From Aspidiotus rigidus (lineage: Eukaryota > Arthropoda > Insecta > Hemiptera > Diaspididae), in contig JAVHKY010000013.1 of the NCBI GenBank assembly GCA_035079385.1, forward strand, positions 8,492,001-8,556,000: DNA of 64,000 nt. The letters are read 5' to 3'. The translations under genes and the position numbers were made by a program. The notes beneath the pieces are model-generated. The model searched no databases. It was not told the origin of the DNA and saw nothing but the letters and a program-made list of their open reading frames with translations. This document shows positions 35,623 through 47,280 of the stretch, one piece after another. How positions within the stretch are numbered: the stretch's first letter is position 1; every line of letters begins with the position of its first letter.

Positions 35623-37262
35623 GTAAAGGTGTAATAAATGATATTGACAAGAGTGCCACGCCGAAAGTCCATTTTTGTGCCCCCAGGGGTCCACTTTTGG
35701 AGGGGGAGGGTTCATTTCGGAGATTATTGTAGCAGAAATTAGAAAGAAATTATGAAAAATATATTAATCATGTGATTTTTAGAAAGAATGTATTACAAAA
35801 TTTTTTTTCTACCCACCCTTCCATTAGAGGCCTTGGGCCCAAAATTTCACAAAATTGTAAATGTAATCAGAAAAACTTGAAATTTGATATACAGGTGAAG
35901 GAAGAGGTAATGAATAATATTAACAAGAATGCCACACAGTAAGTTAATTTTTGCGCTTCCGGGGGCAATTTTTTTTGGAGGGGAGATGCTTTTTTTGAAC
36001 ACTATTGTTGCAAAAATTGGAAAAAAATTACATAAAATATATGCATTGGGTGAGTTGTTCGAAGAAATGCTGCGAGGGATTTTTTTCTATACCCTTGGGG
36101 GCCTTGGAGCACCAAATTTTACAAAATCATAGATTTCATCAGAAAAACTGGAAATTTAGTACACAGGTGAAGGAAGGTGTAATGAATGATATTAACAAAT
36201 AAGTTCATTTTTGTGCCCCTATGGACGTATTTTTTGGGGGGAGGGGGGGGCGACAAATGCTTCATTATTTCAAGACTTATTGTTGCAAAACTTGGAAAAA
36301 AAAAATACATAGTAATTATATGTGATTTGTATGAAAAATATGGTGCGAGGAATTTTTTTATGTATCAAATCTTCCATTGGTGGCTCATGGGCTCCAAATT
36401 TCACAAAATTCTAAATTTCATCAGATGGGTATGTAAGTTTAAAGCCTTCATTACACTAGGCCTAATATACACAAATTGTGAGACAAAAGAAAAATTTGCC
36501 GTAATGTAGAGAGACAAATTCCGGATTTAGTTTTTTTCGAACATTATTTGCCAAACTTGAATCTATTTGTAAATATTTAATTTTTTGAGCATCTTGTTTT
36601 CTAAAATGACTACTTAAATGTGAAAGAATACCCCATATCTCAAAACACTGAGGCCCAAATTTTGACACATTTTGTACATTACCCATTGAAATTGAGACAC
36701 CAAGAGATGCAAAAGCTAGCGCAGAATTATATTGTCTAATATTTTCTCGGAATTGCTTACATTCAATATGAATACCACACACAATTCCTCGATTAACGAA
36801 GGCACTTCAAAATCAAGATCAAAAATATTTTTTCCATTCCTTCGAACAACTCACCCAATGCATATATTTTATGTTATTTTTTTCCAATTACAATAGTGTT
36901 CAAAATAAGCATCTCACCCCAAAAAATAAACTTACTGCGTGGCATTCTTGTTAATATTATTCATTACCTCTTCCGTCACCTGTATACCAAATTTCAAGTT
37001 TTTCTGATTACATTTACAATTTTGTGAAATTTTGGCCCGAAGGCCTCTAATGGAAGGGTGCAAGTAGGAAAAACATTTTGTAATACATTTTTTCTAATAG
37101 TCACATGATTAATATATTTTTCATAATTTCTTTCCAATTTCTGCAACAATAATCTCCGAAATGCACCCTCCCCCTCAAAAGTGGACCCCTGGGGCAACAA
37201 AAATGGACTTTCTGCGTGGCACTCTTGTCAATATCATTTATTACACCTTCATACACGTCAAC
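35623..37262. repeat. Fold-back structure with arms of about 430 bp and tandem sub-units
   Basis: 35623-36075 reappears as its reverse complement at 36838-37262, at roughly 90-93% identity: for example TTGACAAGAGTGCCACG, CCAGGGGTCCACTTTTG, ATTAATCATGTGA, CTTCCATTAGAGGCCTT and ATATGCATTGGGTGAGTTGT on both arms. The left arm is also part of a three-unit tandem array of about 275 bp per unit (unit starts near 35627, 35906 and 36177). The spacer of about 760 bp holds the third unit and unrelated AT-rich sequence. There is no coding capacity. The long hairpin would be a potent source of double-stranded RNA if transcribed. Confidence 0.85.
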
Positions 37263-38369
37263 ACCAATTTTCATGCTGTCATTCTTCCCTTACTGCCTGT
37301 ACTACAATGAACCCGTAAGTTTGTCTCCAATTTCAATAACATCATAAAATATCAATCTAAGCACTGCCATAGGAGACATAATTTTGTTCTTTTCATTTCT
37401 AATAAAAACTACTTCTACTCAGAAATCAATCACGAAACCACAAAAGAAAAGTATATTTTCCACATTTTTTTAGCGAGTTTGCTTTTGATTTCTAGCTACT
37501 CATTTTCTATCGTAGAATCCCATCGACCATAATCGTAAAGTCTCATTATTAACGTGTTCACAGTCACAAGATCTACATACTTATTTTAATTGCATTCCTA
37601 ATTCTCGAATCCGCATTTTATACTCTACTGTCATTTGTTTTTCGTATAATTTGCTTACACGGACAGTATTTTTCGTAAACACGCGCGTGCGTTATTGAAG
37701 GCAAAAAATTTTGTGCATGCTGCAAAATAGCTCGAGTTTTCTACATGAATGAACGTCTACATAATTTTCCCAGATGTGCTTTTTCTGTACATTTTACATA
37801 GTCTAAGTCTTCGAGAATTATTTTTCGTTCTTTCACGCTCAACTTGACAAATAAATAGCATCATTCAATTCGCACACAAAAATTAGATATGCGTGTATTG
37901 TACTACCGTCACACGATTTAGAAGCAAAAAAGAAAGAAGTGAAAAAAAAAACAATGTTTACTTCGGATTCAGATGTTTACAGCAAAGAGAACACGATAGA
38001 GAGAGAGTATGAACGAAGTCGATTACACAAAGTTGAATAATAATCAGTCTCTCCCCGATGTAGAATGACAAATTGAGAGAAGATGCTGATAGTGAACTTG
38101 AACGAACGTTTATTCAAAAAACAAGTGAAAAAAATTTTCAAAGCAGACAGGCGTACATTACCGACCTAATTATGCGTCGGTAGAAGGCTGTAACTTTCCG
38201 TTGAAATGTGCTCGATAAAAAAATATATTATTAATAACTGTATGGAAATCTAACCAGGCAATGCACGAGAGTCAACCTTCGTTTTACAAAACTTGAACGC
38301 GCGAGTTCATAATAACAGTCTCCAGTTTCAGACACAACACAGTACTAACCTTCGCGTCCTAACAAATTC
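37263..38369. other. No recognisable gene
   Basis: AT-rich sequence without long open frames. No repeat or RNA gene is recognised. Confidence 0.35.
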
Positions 38370-38629
38370 ATCAACTGGGTTCTTCGAGAGAACAGCTGGC
38401 ACCTCTAAAGTCAGCCATCGATGAACGAGAGGCGACAGAAACCCATGGGTTCTTCAACGGAAGGGGACAGGGAACTTGTTCTATGGGGAACATGGAGACT
38501 TGAGAGAATTTTGAATCCCGAGCTATGATACAAGGGGTACTGAGAAAAATTTCGACTTCCAAGCTACCTACAAAACAAATTACAGGATTAGGACGTAAAA
38601 AATTTCGAAACTGGAGCTACATAATAGTG
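38370..38629. repeat. Fragment of the GATAGG/CTTGG repeat family
   Basis: CCATGGGTTCTTCAACGGA, GGGAACTTGTTCTATGGGG, TTGAGAGAATTTTGAATCCC and GAGCTATGATACAAGGGG are variants of the modules at 23270-23460. Confidence 0.5.
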
Positions 38630-39331
38630 TAGGTAAATTAGAGCAATGTTGGGGAAAAAACATTTCGCTGGAGCAAACGTTTCTTCGCTGAAAATGGTTC
38701 AGGATGTGGTCCTGAACAAAATACTAAAAATCCCGCGTTTTTCTCCTGGAGCTTCTTTTTTTATGGAGGTTCGATTCCCCTCCCCCACAAATATTAGTTT
38801 TTCGCCCATATCGCGCGAAATTGAGATTTTATTAAAAAATGTTTCAAAAGTTGTTCTTCGTTAAATTTGCTATAAATGAGTTATTCAGCCTTCAGAAGGT
38901 TTTTTTTTTAATAGGGGTTTAACCCCCCCCCCCCCCCTTAAGATTTAGTCTTTTCCTTATATCTTGTCCAATTGAAATTTTATCAAAAAATGTTTCAAAC
39001 AAAAATTGTTCCTCGTTAAATTTCCTACCAAATAACGTATTTAATGTTCAGCCTAGATCAATTAGTGCCCCGGCAGAGTCTGCAAAGGCCGTTCAAAAGA
39101 GCAGTTTTTCATACATCTCCCAAAATTGAAATTTTTTGAAAAAATGTTTCAAACAAAAGTTGTTCCACGTCGAATTTCCTATCAAATGAGCTACTCAACT
39201 TTCAATTCTTTTCTTATGGTGTTTAACCATCTACACTATACTTCTCAAAAAACATAGTATCATGCCTCAACCATAAGTTAGTAGCCTATTGTTTGAATTT
39301 TTGTTGAAAATAGTTGTTTTTTTTCTTCCTA

Positions 39332-39520
39332 GGATCAAAATGTTCACCAAAGTGTCTTGGGCAGACTTGCCTCAATGCTGGTGGAGTATTAGAGGTAGTA
39401 GACGTCATTGATGACGACTTGTAGGATGTATCAAGTCAGGACGAGGAAGCTGACCATGAGTCCAATACTGATGACGATTCCTCAGTAATCACAGGCAAAG
39501 AGTATGACGAGAGCGAATAA
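39332..39520 (+). pseudogene. Acidic C-terminal coding remnant inside the long-TIR element
   Basis: A pyrimidine tract and AG (TTTTTTTTCTTCCTAG, ending 39332) look like a splice acceptor. The frame that follows reads KCSPKCLGQTCLNAGG, then VVDVIDDDL, one in-frame TAG, then SSQDEEADHESNTDDDSSV and ends YDESE at a TAA (39518-39520). Clustered Cys residues followed by an acidic tail look like the end of a protein, plausibly the element's transposase, but I do not recognise the family. Confidence 0.4.
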
Positions 39521-39680
39521 TATCAAGTACCCCATCCCGAATATAAGGACTACTGTAAATCGGCAGGCTTATGTACACTGCTCCATTAGAAAGCGTAGAA
39601 AAATGGTAGGCAAGGCGTAGACGGATGGAGGAGCTCAAGTCAGGTGCGAGAAACCTCCCTCCTGGAACTGTGTTATAAAG

Positions 39681-40614
39681 CAGGGTGTCTACTGAAAGAA
39701 AATTCTGAAAATAGGTGACTTTTTTCAAAGTATGAGAGTCAAAAAGCAAGAAAAAAAAAAAGTCAAACTGGCTGAAAAAAAAGTTTTTTATTAGCGGGGA
39801 ACTCGCTATCCATTTTGTCAGGAGATTACATCCTCAGAAAACGTCCGCGGTCGCGTCCGCAGGTTAGGTTAGGTAGGTTACGGGACTTGGAAGAATTTCG
39901 AGTCTCGAGCTATATAATTATGATGGGGGGGGGGGAGGGGGGACTTGAAGAATTTTGACTTTCGAACTACCGTCCGCCATCCAACCAAAAACTTAGAAAA
40001 ATTTTGAGACTCGAGCTATATATGATAGGAGGGGGACTTGGAAGAATCGTGACTTTCGAGCTATATATGATAGGAGGGGGACTTAGAAGAATTTCGACTC
40101 TCGAGCTATATATGATAGGAGGGAATGTAGAATGATAATTTCGATTTTAATTATATGACAAGATTATCAACTCAGTTCCACACCACCTGAGAGGTCGAGT
40201 TAAGGAATTGCGGGTTCCCCGCTGCCATTGCAACGTCTGTAATGGCTTCTAATTGTTTTTTTTGGCGGAGAACCCGCTATCCCTTTTGTTGAGGGTACTT
40301 TCAAAAAATTTTCGTCGCGCGAGCGGTTCAAGGTTGATGACCTCACGGAGAGGGGGGGGGGGGGAGGACTTGAAAAAGTGTCCACTCTCGAGCTATACCC
40401 TATGATAGAATTTTCTATATGTTCTACTTTTTGAAAGGCCTTCCGTAGTGGAATACGGATCATGCGGGTTCCCGCTCACCGTCCTAATTTTTGTTTTTAA
40501 AATTTTTTGTTATTTTGATTTGACTGTTGATGAAAATACTTGACGTTTACTTATTTACTTGACCTCTTATCAAATACTTGATTTACTTGACTTACTTGCC
40601 CGGTAGACACCCTG
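39681..40614. mobile_element. Nested element with CAGGGTGTCTAC ends
   Basis: CAGGGTGTCTACTG at 39681 and CGGTAGACACCCTG ending at 40614 are inverted repeats. The internal left side has CTGAAAATAGGTGACTTTTT and the right side several ACTTGACTTACTTG-like units. The middle (39780-40480) is filled with the GATAGGAGGGGGACTTGG repeat family, including two AGCGGGGAAC-CGCTATC modules and runs of G. The same end sequence appears alone at 18397-18409 and, decayed, at 9172-9185. No clear target duplication is visible. Confidence 0.65.
39780..40480 (+). repeat. GATAGGAGGGGGACTTGG tandem modules
   Basis: Four or five units of about 55 bp between 39890 and 40125 read TCGAGCTATATATGATAGG, AGGGGGACTTGGAAGAAT and TTTCGACTCTCGAGC. 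Before and after them are GCGGGGAACTCGCTATCC and GCGGAGAACCCGCTATCC modules. At 40205 the sequence TGCGGGTTCCCCGCTGCC is followed by TTGCAACGTCTGTAATGG. Tracts of G up to about twelve occur at 39920 and 40350. Confidence 0.8.
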
Positions 40615-41422
40615 TATATTACATGAAATATACTATCCTCATGGAGTAAGATTCAGTTGAGGAACCTACAGAAAAAATGTGCATAACACACCTTTCTCAT
40701 GGACTAATTACTCTATTCTGAAACCTGAATAGCTCATTTGATAGGAAATTAAACGAGGAAAAACTTTTATTTGAAATATTTTTCCATAAAATTTCAATTT
40801 TGGGAGATATAAGGGAAAACTGCTTTTTTGAACGGCCTTTGCATGCTCTGCCGGGGCACTAATTGACCTAGGCCGAACATTGAATACGTTGTTTGGTAGG
40901 AAATTTAACGAGGAACAATTTTTATTTGAAACATTTTGTAATAAAATTACAATTAGACAAGATATAAGCAAAAGACTAAACCCCTATTAAAACAGAACCT
41001 CCTGAAGGCTGAATAACTCATTTTACAGAAATTTTAACGAGGAACAACTTTGTTTAGAAATATTTCTCAATAAAATTTCAATTTTGTGAGATACTCAATG
41101 GAAAAACTGATTTTGGTCCTCTTTTGAACGGTCTTTGCAAAGACGCTAATCGGTATAGGCTGAAAGTTGAATACGTTATTAGGTATGAAATTTAACGAGG
41201 AACAACTTTTGTTTGAAACATTTTTGTATAAAATTTCAATTTCGCGCGATATAGGCGAAAAACTAATTTTTGGAGGGTTCGAACCCCCATAAAAAAAGAA
41301 GCTCCAAGGGGAAAACACGGGATTTTTAGTATGTTTTTCCGGACCACATCCTGAACCATTTTCAGCAAAGAAACGTTTGCTCCAGCAAAATGTTTTTTTT
41401 TTCCTTATTTGCTTACACTATA

Positions 41423-43145
41423 GGGTTGTCGGCCAGGGGAAATTTCTGGTATCCCAACTGGCCCATGGACCATGAGAAGCTAACAGATTATCCCACTCAA
41501 ATCTACCCCAAAGTTTTCCATTTAACAAAAAAAATTATAACAGCAGAGGTGAGAAAGGACGAAAGGTTTGCACCCGAGTCACATTAACTTGCAGATGAAG
41601 TGGTTTCAAGATTGTGACACGAGAAAAGGAATGAAGAGTTAGGCCTCTTCTAAATAGGTCCACACATACGTGCCAAGCATCCTTCTTATTCATCTTACTC
41701 CACATCGCTGTACCTGCGTAAAAGACAGCTCAAAACTACATCCTCCACTCAACGAGAAGCTTCGACGAGAATAAATAAAACTTCATTCTATAGATCGTCT
41801 GAAAAATTCTATCCTTCCGCTCACTGGCCGCCATATTCACGTCCGTCAACGAATTGTAAATTTCTTTAAATCGGTTCAAATAAACGCATTGATACAGCAG
41901 TCTTCATTATGATCAGCGTGTTTACAAGTCGTATCACTCGTTGGCGAAAAGGAAATTATACGAAAGGAAGTTCCGAAGAGACGAACATCGCACATTATAC
42001 ACACAATGCTATAAATCGTTTATCAAGCTCAATTAAGAGACCGACTATATTTCATTCATGAAAAATTCCAACTCGTAAGTTCTCATCTAATGACGGCCAT
42101 CATCATCGTCGTCATAGCACAGACCTATGCTGCGTAAGTATGTATTATGTATTCGTATATTTTTGATGATTTCTCGTTATGAAGAACACCATTTCCAGTC
42201 GTCATAATAATATCAAAAAGGAAGCGGGTACACGTGTTAACACGAACGTATACATATATAGTCTCACTACTGATATCTTACACGACCAGAGGAATTTACG
42301 AATTTAATTAAGACAAATAAAAACGTGTTCACTCCTGGAGCAAGATATACAAACATCAATATTAGAGAGAGGAAATGCTGAATAACGAAAATATACGTGT
42401 ATCCATCCGAATGTAGCACGCTGTGGGGTACAGAAATTCATCTTGAGATTATTACACTTCAACTCGAAACATTCCGTAATTTGTGTAGAAGATGAGGAAA
42501 AGTAAAGAGTCATACTCGTATTGAATTTCAGAAGGAATTTCTGACGATTTAACAGTTCGACAAAATCAATTCTCTGGCATAGTTTATCTATAACCTTCGC
42601 TCTCGTTTACAGACAAGCTTCGAACTATCTCTTTATGCATACTTTGTAATTATCATGAAGAAATTTCAAGGCGCTGCCGTTACTAAGCCCGACCTTTCGA
42701 AGTACACGGAGAAAATACTAGCTACACAGTCTTCCAACTCAACACCAAAAGATCAGGTCTTAATTTTGAAGTCTTGCTCGCAAAATGTCAACAGCTTCAT
42801 CATTAGGAATCATTCCTGAGTCCTCCTCTCCCAGTCTCTTCTATTGGTATCTTCCGAAGCTCCTTCCCCGCCAATCACTCTACCAGCCGTCTCAATCTCT
42901 ATAACATCACGGCACAATATTCTTGCGGCACAGGATTTCCAAAACTCCAATTGTATCCAAAATTTCTTTGCGGTTTGACATTTTCATGTCTCTACTAGTA
43001 GATGTTCTCTCTCTATAATTTCAAAATTTGTAGCCGTACAAAGATGACAATAGGAGGCCTCAATCCTCATTCCCTAAACTTCGGATCCGGAAAACGAAAG
43101 CTTTTATTTTCTGTCGGTGCTCGAGAGACTTCTGATATGCACAAA
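41423..43145. other. No recognisable gene
   Basis: About 1.7 kb of apparently unique sequence. An open frame at 41390-41587 starts inside the element end and has no known domain. Nothing else is supported. Confidence 0.35.
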
Positions 43146-43686
43146 ATAGTGAAGGTAAATAAGGAAAAACAAAATGTTCCTAGAGCAAACGTTCTTTTGC
43201 TGAAAATAAATAACGTATTCAACATTTAGCCTATACTAATTAGCGCCTCTGCAAAGGCCGTTCAAAAGAGGACCAAAATCAGTTTTTCCGGCTGAATAAC
43301 TCACTTTATAGGAAATTTAACGAGGAACAACTTTTGTTTGAAATATTTTTTAATAAAATTTCAATTTTGTGAGATGATTTTTGTCCTCTTTTGAAAGGCC
43401 TTTGCAAAGGCGCTAATTGGTATAGTCTGAAAATTGAATACGTTATTTGGTATGAAATTCAACGAGGAACAACTTTTGTTTGAAACATTTTAAAAAAAAA
43501 TTCCCTTGAAAAACTAAATTTGGGGCTCCAAACCTCCATAAAAAAAGAAGCTCCAGGGGGAAAACGCGGGATTTTTAGTACTTTATTTAGGACCAAATCC
43601 TGAATCATTTTCAGCAAAGAAACGTTTGCTCCAGCAAAATGTTTTTTTTTCCCCCCAATACTGCTCTAATTTGCCTACACTAAAAG
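43146..43686. mobile_element. Short palindromic derivative of the 38630-41422 element
   Basis: It starts TAGTGAAGGTAAATAAGG and ends CCTACACTA, with GAGCAAACGTTCTTTTGC near the left and GCAAAGAAACGTTTGCTCC near the right. Between them are the same GTTGTTCCTCG and GGAACAACTTTTGTTTGAAA blocks in both orientations. It keeps the two arms and has lost the interior, so it is a non-autonomous derivative of about 0.54 kb. Confidence 0.8.
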
Positions 43687-44330
43687 GGGTTTGAATGTTC
43701 CTCGCATTATGCTGAGAACCACTTGGCTTTCCTAATTCTGATTTTTGCAGAGAAACAAAGTAGACGATCTTATTTTTGGCCACGTTGCAGAAAGTTCCTT
43801 ATTTGTATGACATTCAGTGCCGGTTTAGAAACTGTAACAAGAATTGACATCATTCAAAAGCTAGAACACATCAGTCAGACAGTGCAGTGCTTATGATTAA
43901 TTTTTCGAGTGGACAGAAGAAAATGGCAATGCTTTACTCAGTTCGTTCAAAATCTCGCGAGACACAAAAGATGGGCTTACGGTCTGTGGTAGGCCGCGGA
44001 ATATCGGTTGAGTGACACTGTTCTACAGCTACGAGCTTCCAATCGCGAGAACACTTTCTATAACAAACGTATTTCACCACCTATCGCCGCCTGAAATTTC
44101 TCTTTGAAATTCTGGTTCTTATACCCTTTCACGAAGAATTTGCCGTCATTATTACACGTACGTTTCCGTCAATATTAAAAGCGACTCTTCTTGGTGACAT
44201 CGTGAAAAACTAGCCAAAAAGAAGAACTCGCTCTCCTTAATTACTTTGATTATGGTCTATCAAGATCTTGGAAAGGAGGTCAGCAAGTCTAAACTGCTTG
44301 TGACACCATCATGAAAATTGCTGGGACGTC
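43687..44330. other. No recognisable gene
   Basis: No domain or repeat recognised. The sequence upstream of 44330 may include diverged LINE sequence, but I cannot align it. Confidence 0.35.
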
Positions 44331-44334
44331 ACAG

Positions 44335-44750
44335 AAATTGTTGACACTTTGAATTACTTAGGCAGCATAGTGACTAGCAACTGTAACATAGAAGCCAAAA
44401 TGAACTAGCAATTCAAGAATGCAGGCAAAGCGGTGTTCAAACTGAAAATCAGGGCATTCTACTGCAAAGATCTTAAGAACTCCACCCAGATCGCCCTCTA
44501 TAAAGCCACAGTGCTCCCTGTGAGTATTGGACAGTGTGCGGCATGCATTTCAAAACACTCGAAAAAATCTACGAGAGGCAACTACAAAGCATACTTCAAA
44601 TCAAGTAGCAGGACGTGAACTCCAACAAGAGAGTGCTCGAGATAACGAATTGTGACCCTGTGGAGCAAGTGAGGTGCACTGGACAGGTCGAAAGAATGCC
44701 GCAGGAGAGACTCCCCAAAAGAAGTGTTAGGTGAAATCAGGTAAAGCAGG
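44335..44750 (+). pseudogene. LINE reverse transcriptase C-terminal remnant
   Basis: The plus strand reads VDTLNYLGSIVTSNCNIEAK, a stop, then FKNAGKAVFKLKIRAFYCKD and IALYKATVLPV. After a frame change comes CEYWTVCGMHFKTLEKIYER, then VLEITNCDPVEQVRCTGQVE and RMPQERLPK. The order YLGS-x-(I/V)...KA-x-x-x-F-x-L...VLLYG-CE-W...LE...VL...GHV-RM...RLPK is the standard region after the palm domain in many endonuclease-bearing LINEs (RTE- or Jockey-like proteins). The palm with its catalytic motif is not visible. It is broken by stops and at least one frameshift. Confidence 0.72.
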
Positions 44751-46040
44751 AGAACGCAAACAGAACGATTCAAGGACGTGGGGTTGCTCACGCCGGAGTC
44801 AACAACGACTGAGAAGCCTGCGGAGACAGAAACATCTGAAGACCAGCGATTCAGCGGAGCGACGTAATCTCCAGCCGTCAGAAACTCAAGGCTGTGGAAC
44901 CCAGAGAAGCACTCGACTGCGGCCGACTCATCAGATCAAGGGTTAGACAGCCACAAGAAGTCACACAAGAAGCAGAGGTGAAATGAGGCCTGACGACGAA
45001 GAGGAACTATTTTAAGGGCATTGTCCAATGTCGATAATTAACCCCCTACAAAACAGATTTCGTGTTCTAACAGTGAAGCTGTAGCTGGAAGACCCACAGA
45101 TAGTGACACACTCAATCGAAAATTATCAGCAAGTATCCAGAGGAGATATCAAAAATAGCAGAATAGAGACTTTCTTCAATTCAAATTACCATCACAAAGA
45201 ACTGAAAACTTCTCTTACTTTGCTGTATGGTATACGCATTAGCCTCAGAACGAATTTCGAGCCGACTGCGCCCTCGGACGAATTTCACATTGAGGGTAGA
45301 TTTCTCGACTAGTTTCACAGAAGTCTTCAACTTACAGTAGTATCAAGTTCGAGAAGTACGGGAGGAAGAAAATTGTTTTTACATTCTAGAACATACGTCT
45401 TTTGCTTAAATCTCTGGTGCAACGAACGAGAAAGTTGATTGCACTCGAAGAAGTTCTGACGAATTCGCGACAGGGATAAAGTAAAGATTATTAAACGAAG
45501 AGGAATGCAAGAATTTTAGAAATCCCACAGATAAGTGACCATCCTGCAAAGTCAAATCGTCGATGTCATCACGAAAAATATGAAATAAATTCAGTAACCG
45601 TAACCAAACTCCAATCATTTTTTATAGAAATTGTGAACGTCCGCACTTGAGAGATTGGTATTCCCTAAATTTCAAATATTTCTCAAACTAATTTATTCCC
45701 AGCTCGCTCCATGGAGCTCTGAAATCCTGTCTGCTAATCTTAGATTGCCTGGAAAATAGAAACCGTGTTAATGTAATACGACTCCCATGAAATTTCAAAC
45801 GAAGAAAATATTTAGGGGTAATATTTTCCGCACATAACTTGAAAGATTATTGGTGATCAAAAGGAGAGGAAGAATGATTTTTATTCATATCAAGGGTTTT
45901 ACTCAGGTCGACCAATCGCTACGAGCGTTACGATGGGTAAAATTGAAAACGAGACCAGGGCGATTTTCCCTCTAAAATAACTTGAGAAAAAAACAATTTA
46001 GAAAAAAGATAAGGAGAAAAAAATTGTAGAGTCTTAAATT
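44751..46040. other. No recognisable gene
   Basis: The first 250 bp may be the LINE 3' end. Beyond that, short open frames (45103-45312 +, 45406-45618 -) have no known domain. Confidence 0.35.
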
Positions 46041-46079
46041 TTCCACAAGTCAAACGTCACCCGCGCCGTTCATCAATTG

Positions 46080-46660
46080 TCCCATTTTAGCGGGGAACCC
46101 GCTATTCTTTTTGTTGGGTGAGAAAATTTCCGTCCGCGAGTCATTCGAGGTTGATGACGTCACGGAGAGGGGGGGGGGACTTTGAAAAAATTTGACTCTC
46201 GACCTATATATGATAGCACGGGGACTTGGAAAAACGACGGCTTTCTTGAAAACGCAGCGCGTGCAAGTTGTCACATAAGAGGGCGTCCATAAATTAGGGC
46301 ATTTTTTTGGGGGGGGGGAGGGGGTCCAGCCAAGTCTCACCAAAACTCACGTGAGGGGGTGCCTACAAATCTCACGTAATTCAAGAAAATTACGTTTTTT
46401 TAATAGATAAACGCGATTAAGCACAGATAAACGTATTTAAAGCAAAAACACACATTTTAGAAAATCTCACACGAGATAAAAGGGGGGAGAGGGAGGGGTC
46501 GAAAAATCACAAAAATCGTCTCACGTAATTTATGGACGCCCCCTTATCATTTCCGGGACTTCGAAAAACTTCAGGCTCTAAGCTTTATATGATAGGAGGG
46601 GGACTTGGAAAAATTCACGGGACAGCGGATTCCCAGCTGCTGTCGCAGTCCTGCAATGGT
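46080..46660 (+). repeat. GATAGGAGG repeat block interrupted by a MITE
   Basis: AGCGGGGAACCCGCTATTC at 46090 is followed by TTCGAGGTTGATGACGTCACGGAGAGG, ACCTATATATGATAG, ACGGCTTTCTTGAAAACGC and AGCGCGTGCAAGTTGTCAC, as in 5635-5905. After the inserted element at 46276-46546 the block resumes with GGGACTTCGAAAAACTTCAG, matching 5922-5945. Confidence 0.8.
46276..46546. mobile_element. TA-flanked MITE (Tc1/mariner-like ends)
   Basis: 46278-46544 begins AGAGGGCGTCCATAAATTA and ends with TAATTTATGGACGCCCCCT, an inverted repeat matching at 18 of 19 positions. TA lies on both sides (46276-46277 and 46545-46546). The related repeat at 5895-5930 shows the uninterrupted sequence. TA duplication points to a Tc1/mariner-type transposase. 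There is no coding capacity. Confidence 0.85.
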
Positions 46661-47280
46661 GTCTAATTTTTTGTTGTGCGGTGTCAAGTCGGGCTGAATT
46701 GAAACCAAACAATCGAAGTAGCCAAGTCTTTGAGAAGAACTCTAGAATCACGATGATTAAATTGTAAAACGATAAAGGGAGAGGAAAAGAAAAGTGGCGA
46801 GGCGAAATCCACAGACGTTGAGGTAACTCGGTATTAATTTTTTCCACATCGTCCTCATGGTAGAGAGAATGTGACAAAATAAAAAAACAGACCAATTCTC
46901 AATTCTCAGGCGTTTTATCTCACTAACGAAAAAGAGTTTTCGTAGAGACCTCGAGTTTTGTAAAGCGCTATATTGCTAAAAAAATGTTGGACTTTAGGCC
47001 ACTGACGCAGCCGGGGGCGTAAAACGTTTATAAAACAACGAATTTGGGATATGGTATTAGCCGAAAAATGTGGAGGAAGAAGACAGTCCCTCTCCTTGCT
47101 CCAGGCTAGCTACCGCCTTTGGAGGCTGACTGAGAGTAAACAGAACTTTTTTGCACTCAAATAGATCACAGCATTCTTACAGCCACAAAATGGCCAAAAT
47201 ATTTGTCGTGTGGATGATCATTCTCGTTTGAAGACAAAATTACACTACAAATACTACTTAGTACCGGGTACTAAACTTAC
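46661..47280 (-). other. Sequence 3' of the cGMP-kinase exon (start of downstream intron)
   Basis: It begins, in gene orientation, with the donor GTAAGTTTAG at 47280 and continues to lower coordinates. No further kinase exon is recognised here. Confidence 0.6.

Larger units (their letters stand above)
38630..41422. mobile_element. Element with long terminal inverted repeats (about 600-700 bp)
   Basis: The left end TAGTGTAGGTAAATTAGAGC at 38630 is matched by the reverse complement of the right end near 41422. The arms then correspond in order over about 595 bp (left) and 708 bp (right): GCTGGAGCAAACGTTTCTT, GAAAATGGTTCAGGATGTGG, CTGGAGCTTCTTTTTTTATG, TCGCGCGAAATTGA, TTGTTCCTCGTTAAATTT, AATTAGTGCCCCGGCAGAG. 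The arms contain internal sub-repeats built on AAATTGAAATTTTAT and GTTGTTCCTCGTTAAATTTC. A TA dinucleotide bounds both ends, compatible with a TA target duplication, but this also fits the TIR itself. The interior holds an acidic coding remnant and a nested second element. A short palindromic relative lies at 43146-43686. Confidence 0.82.

Noticed and set aside
38765..38790. GGTTCGATTCCCCTCC, like a tRNA T-arm
   Set aside because: The same segment recurs in both arms of the long-TIR element, and no acceptor stem or anticodon arm can be drawn upstream.
39860..39885. GGTTAGGTTAGGTAGGTTA, like the insect telomere repeat TTAGG
   Set aside because: Only two or three units, inside a dispersed repeat block. 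This is too short for a telomeric tract.
39681..40614. hAT classification of the CAGGGTGTCTAC element
   Set aside because: The ends are CAG-like, but the flanking octamers (TTATAAAG and TATATTAC) do not match, so I left the superfamily open.
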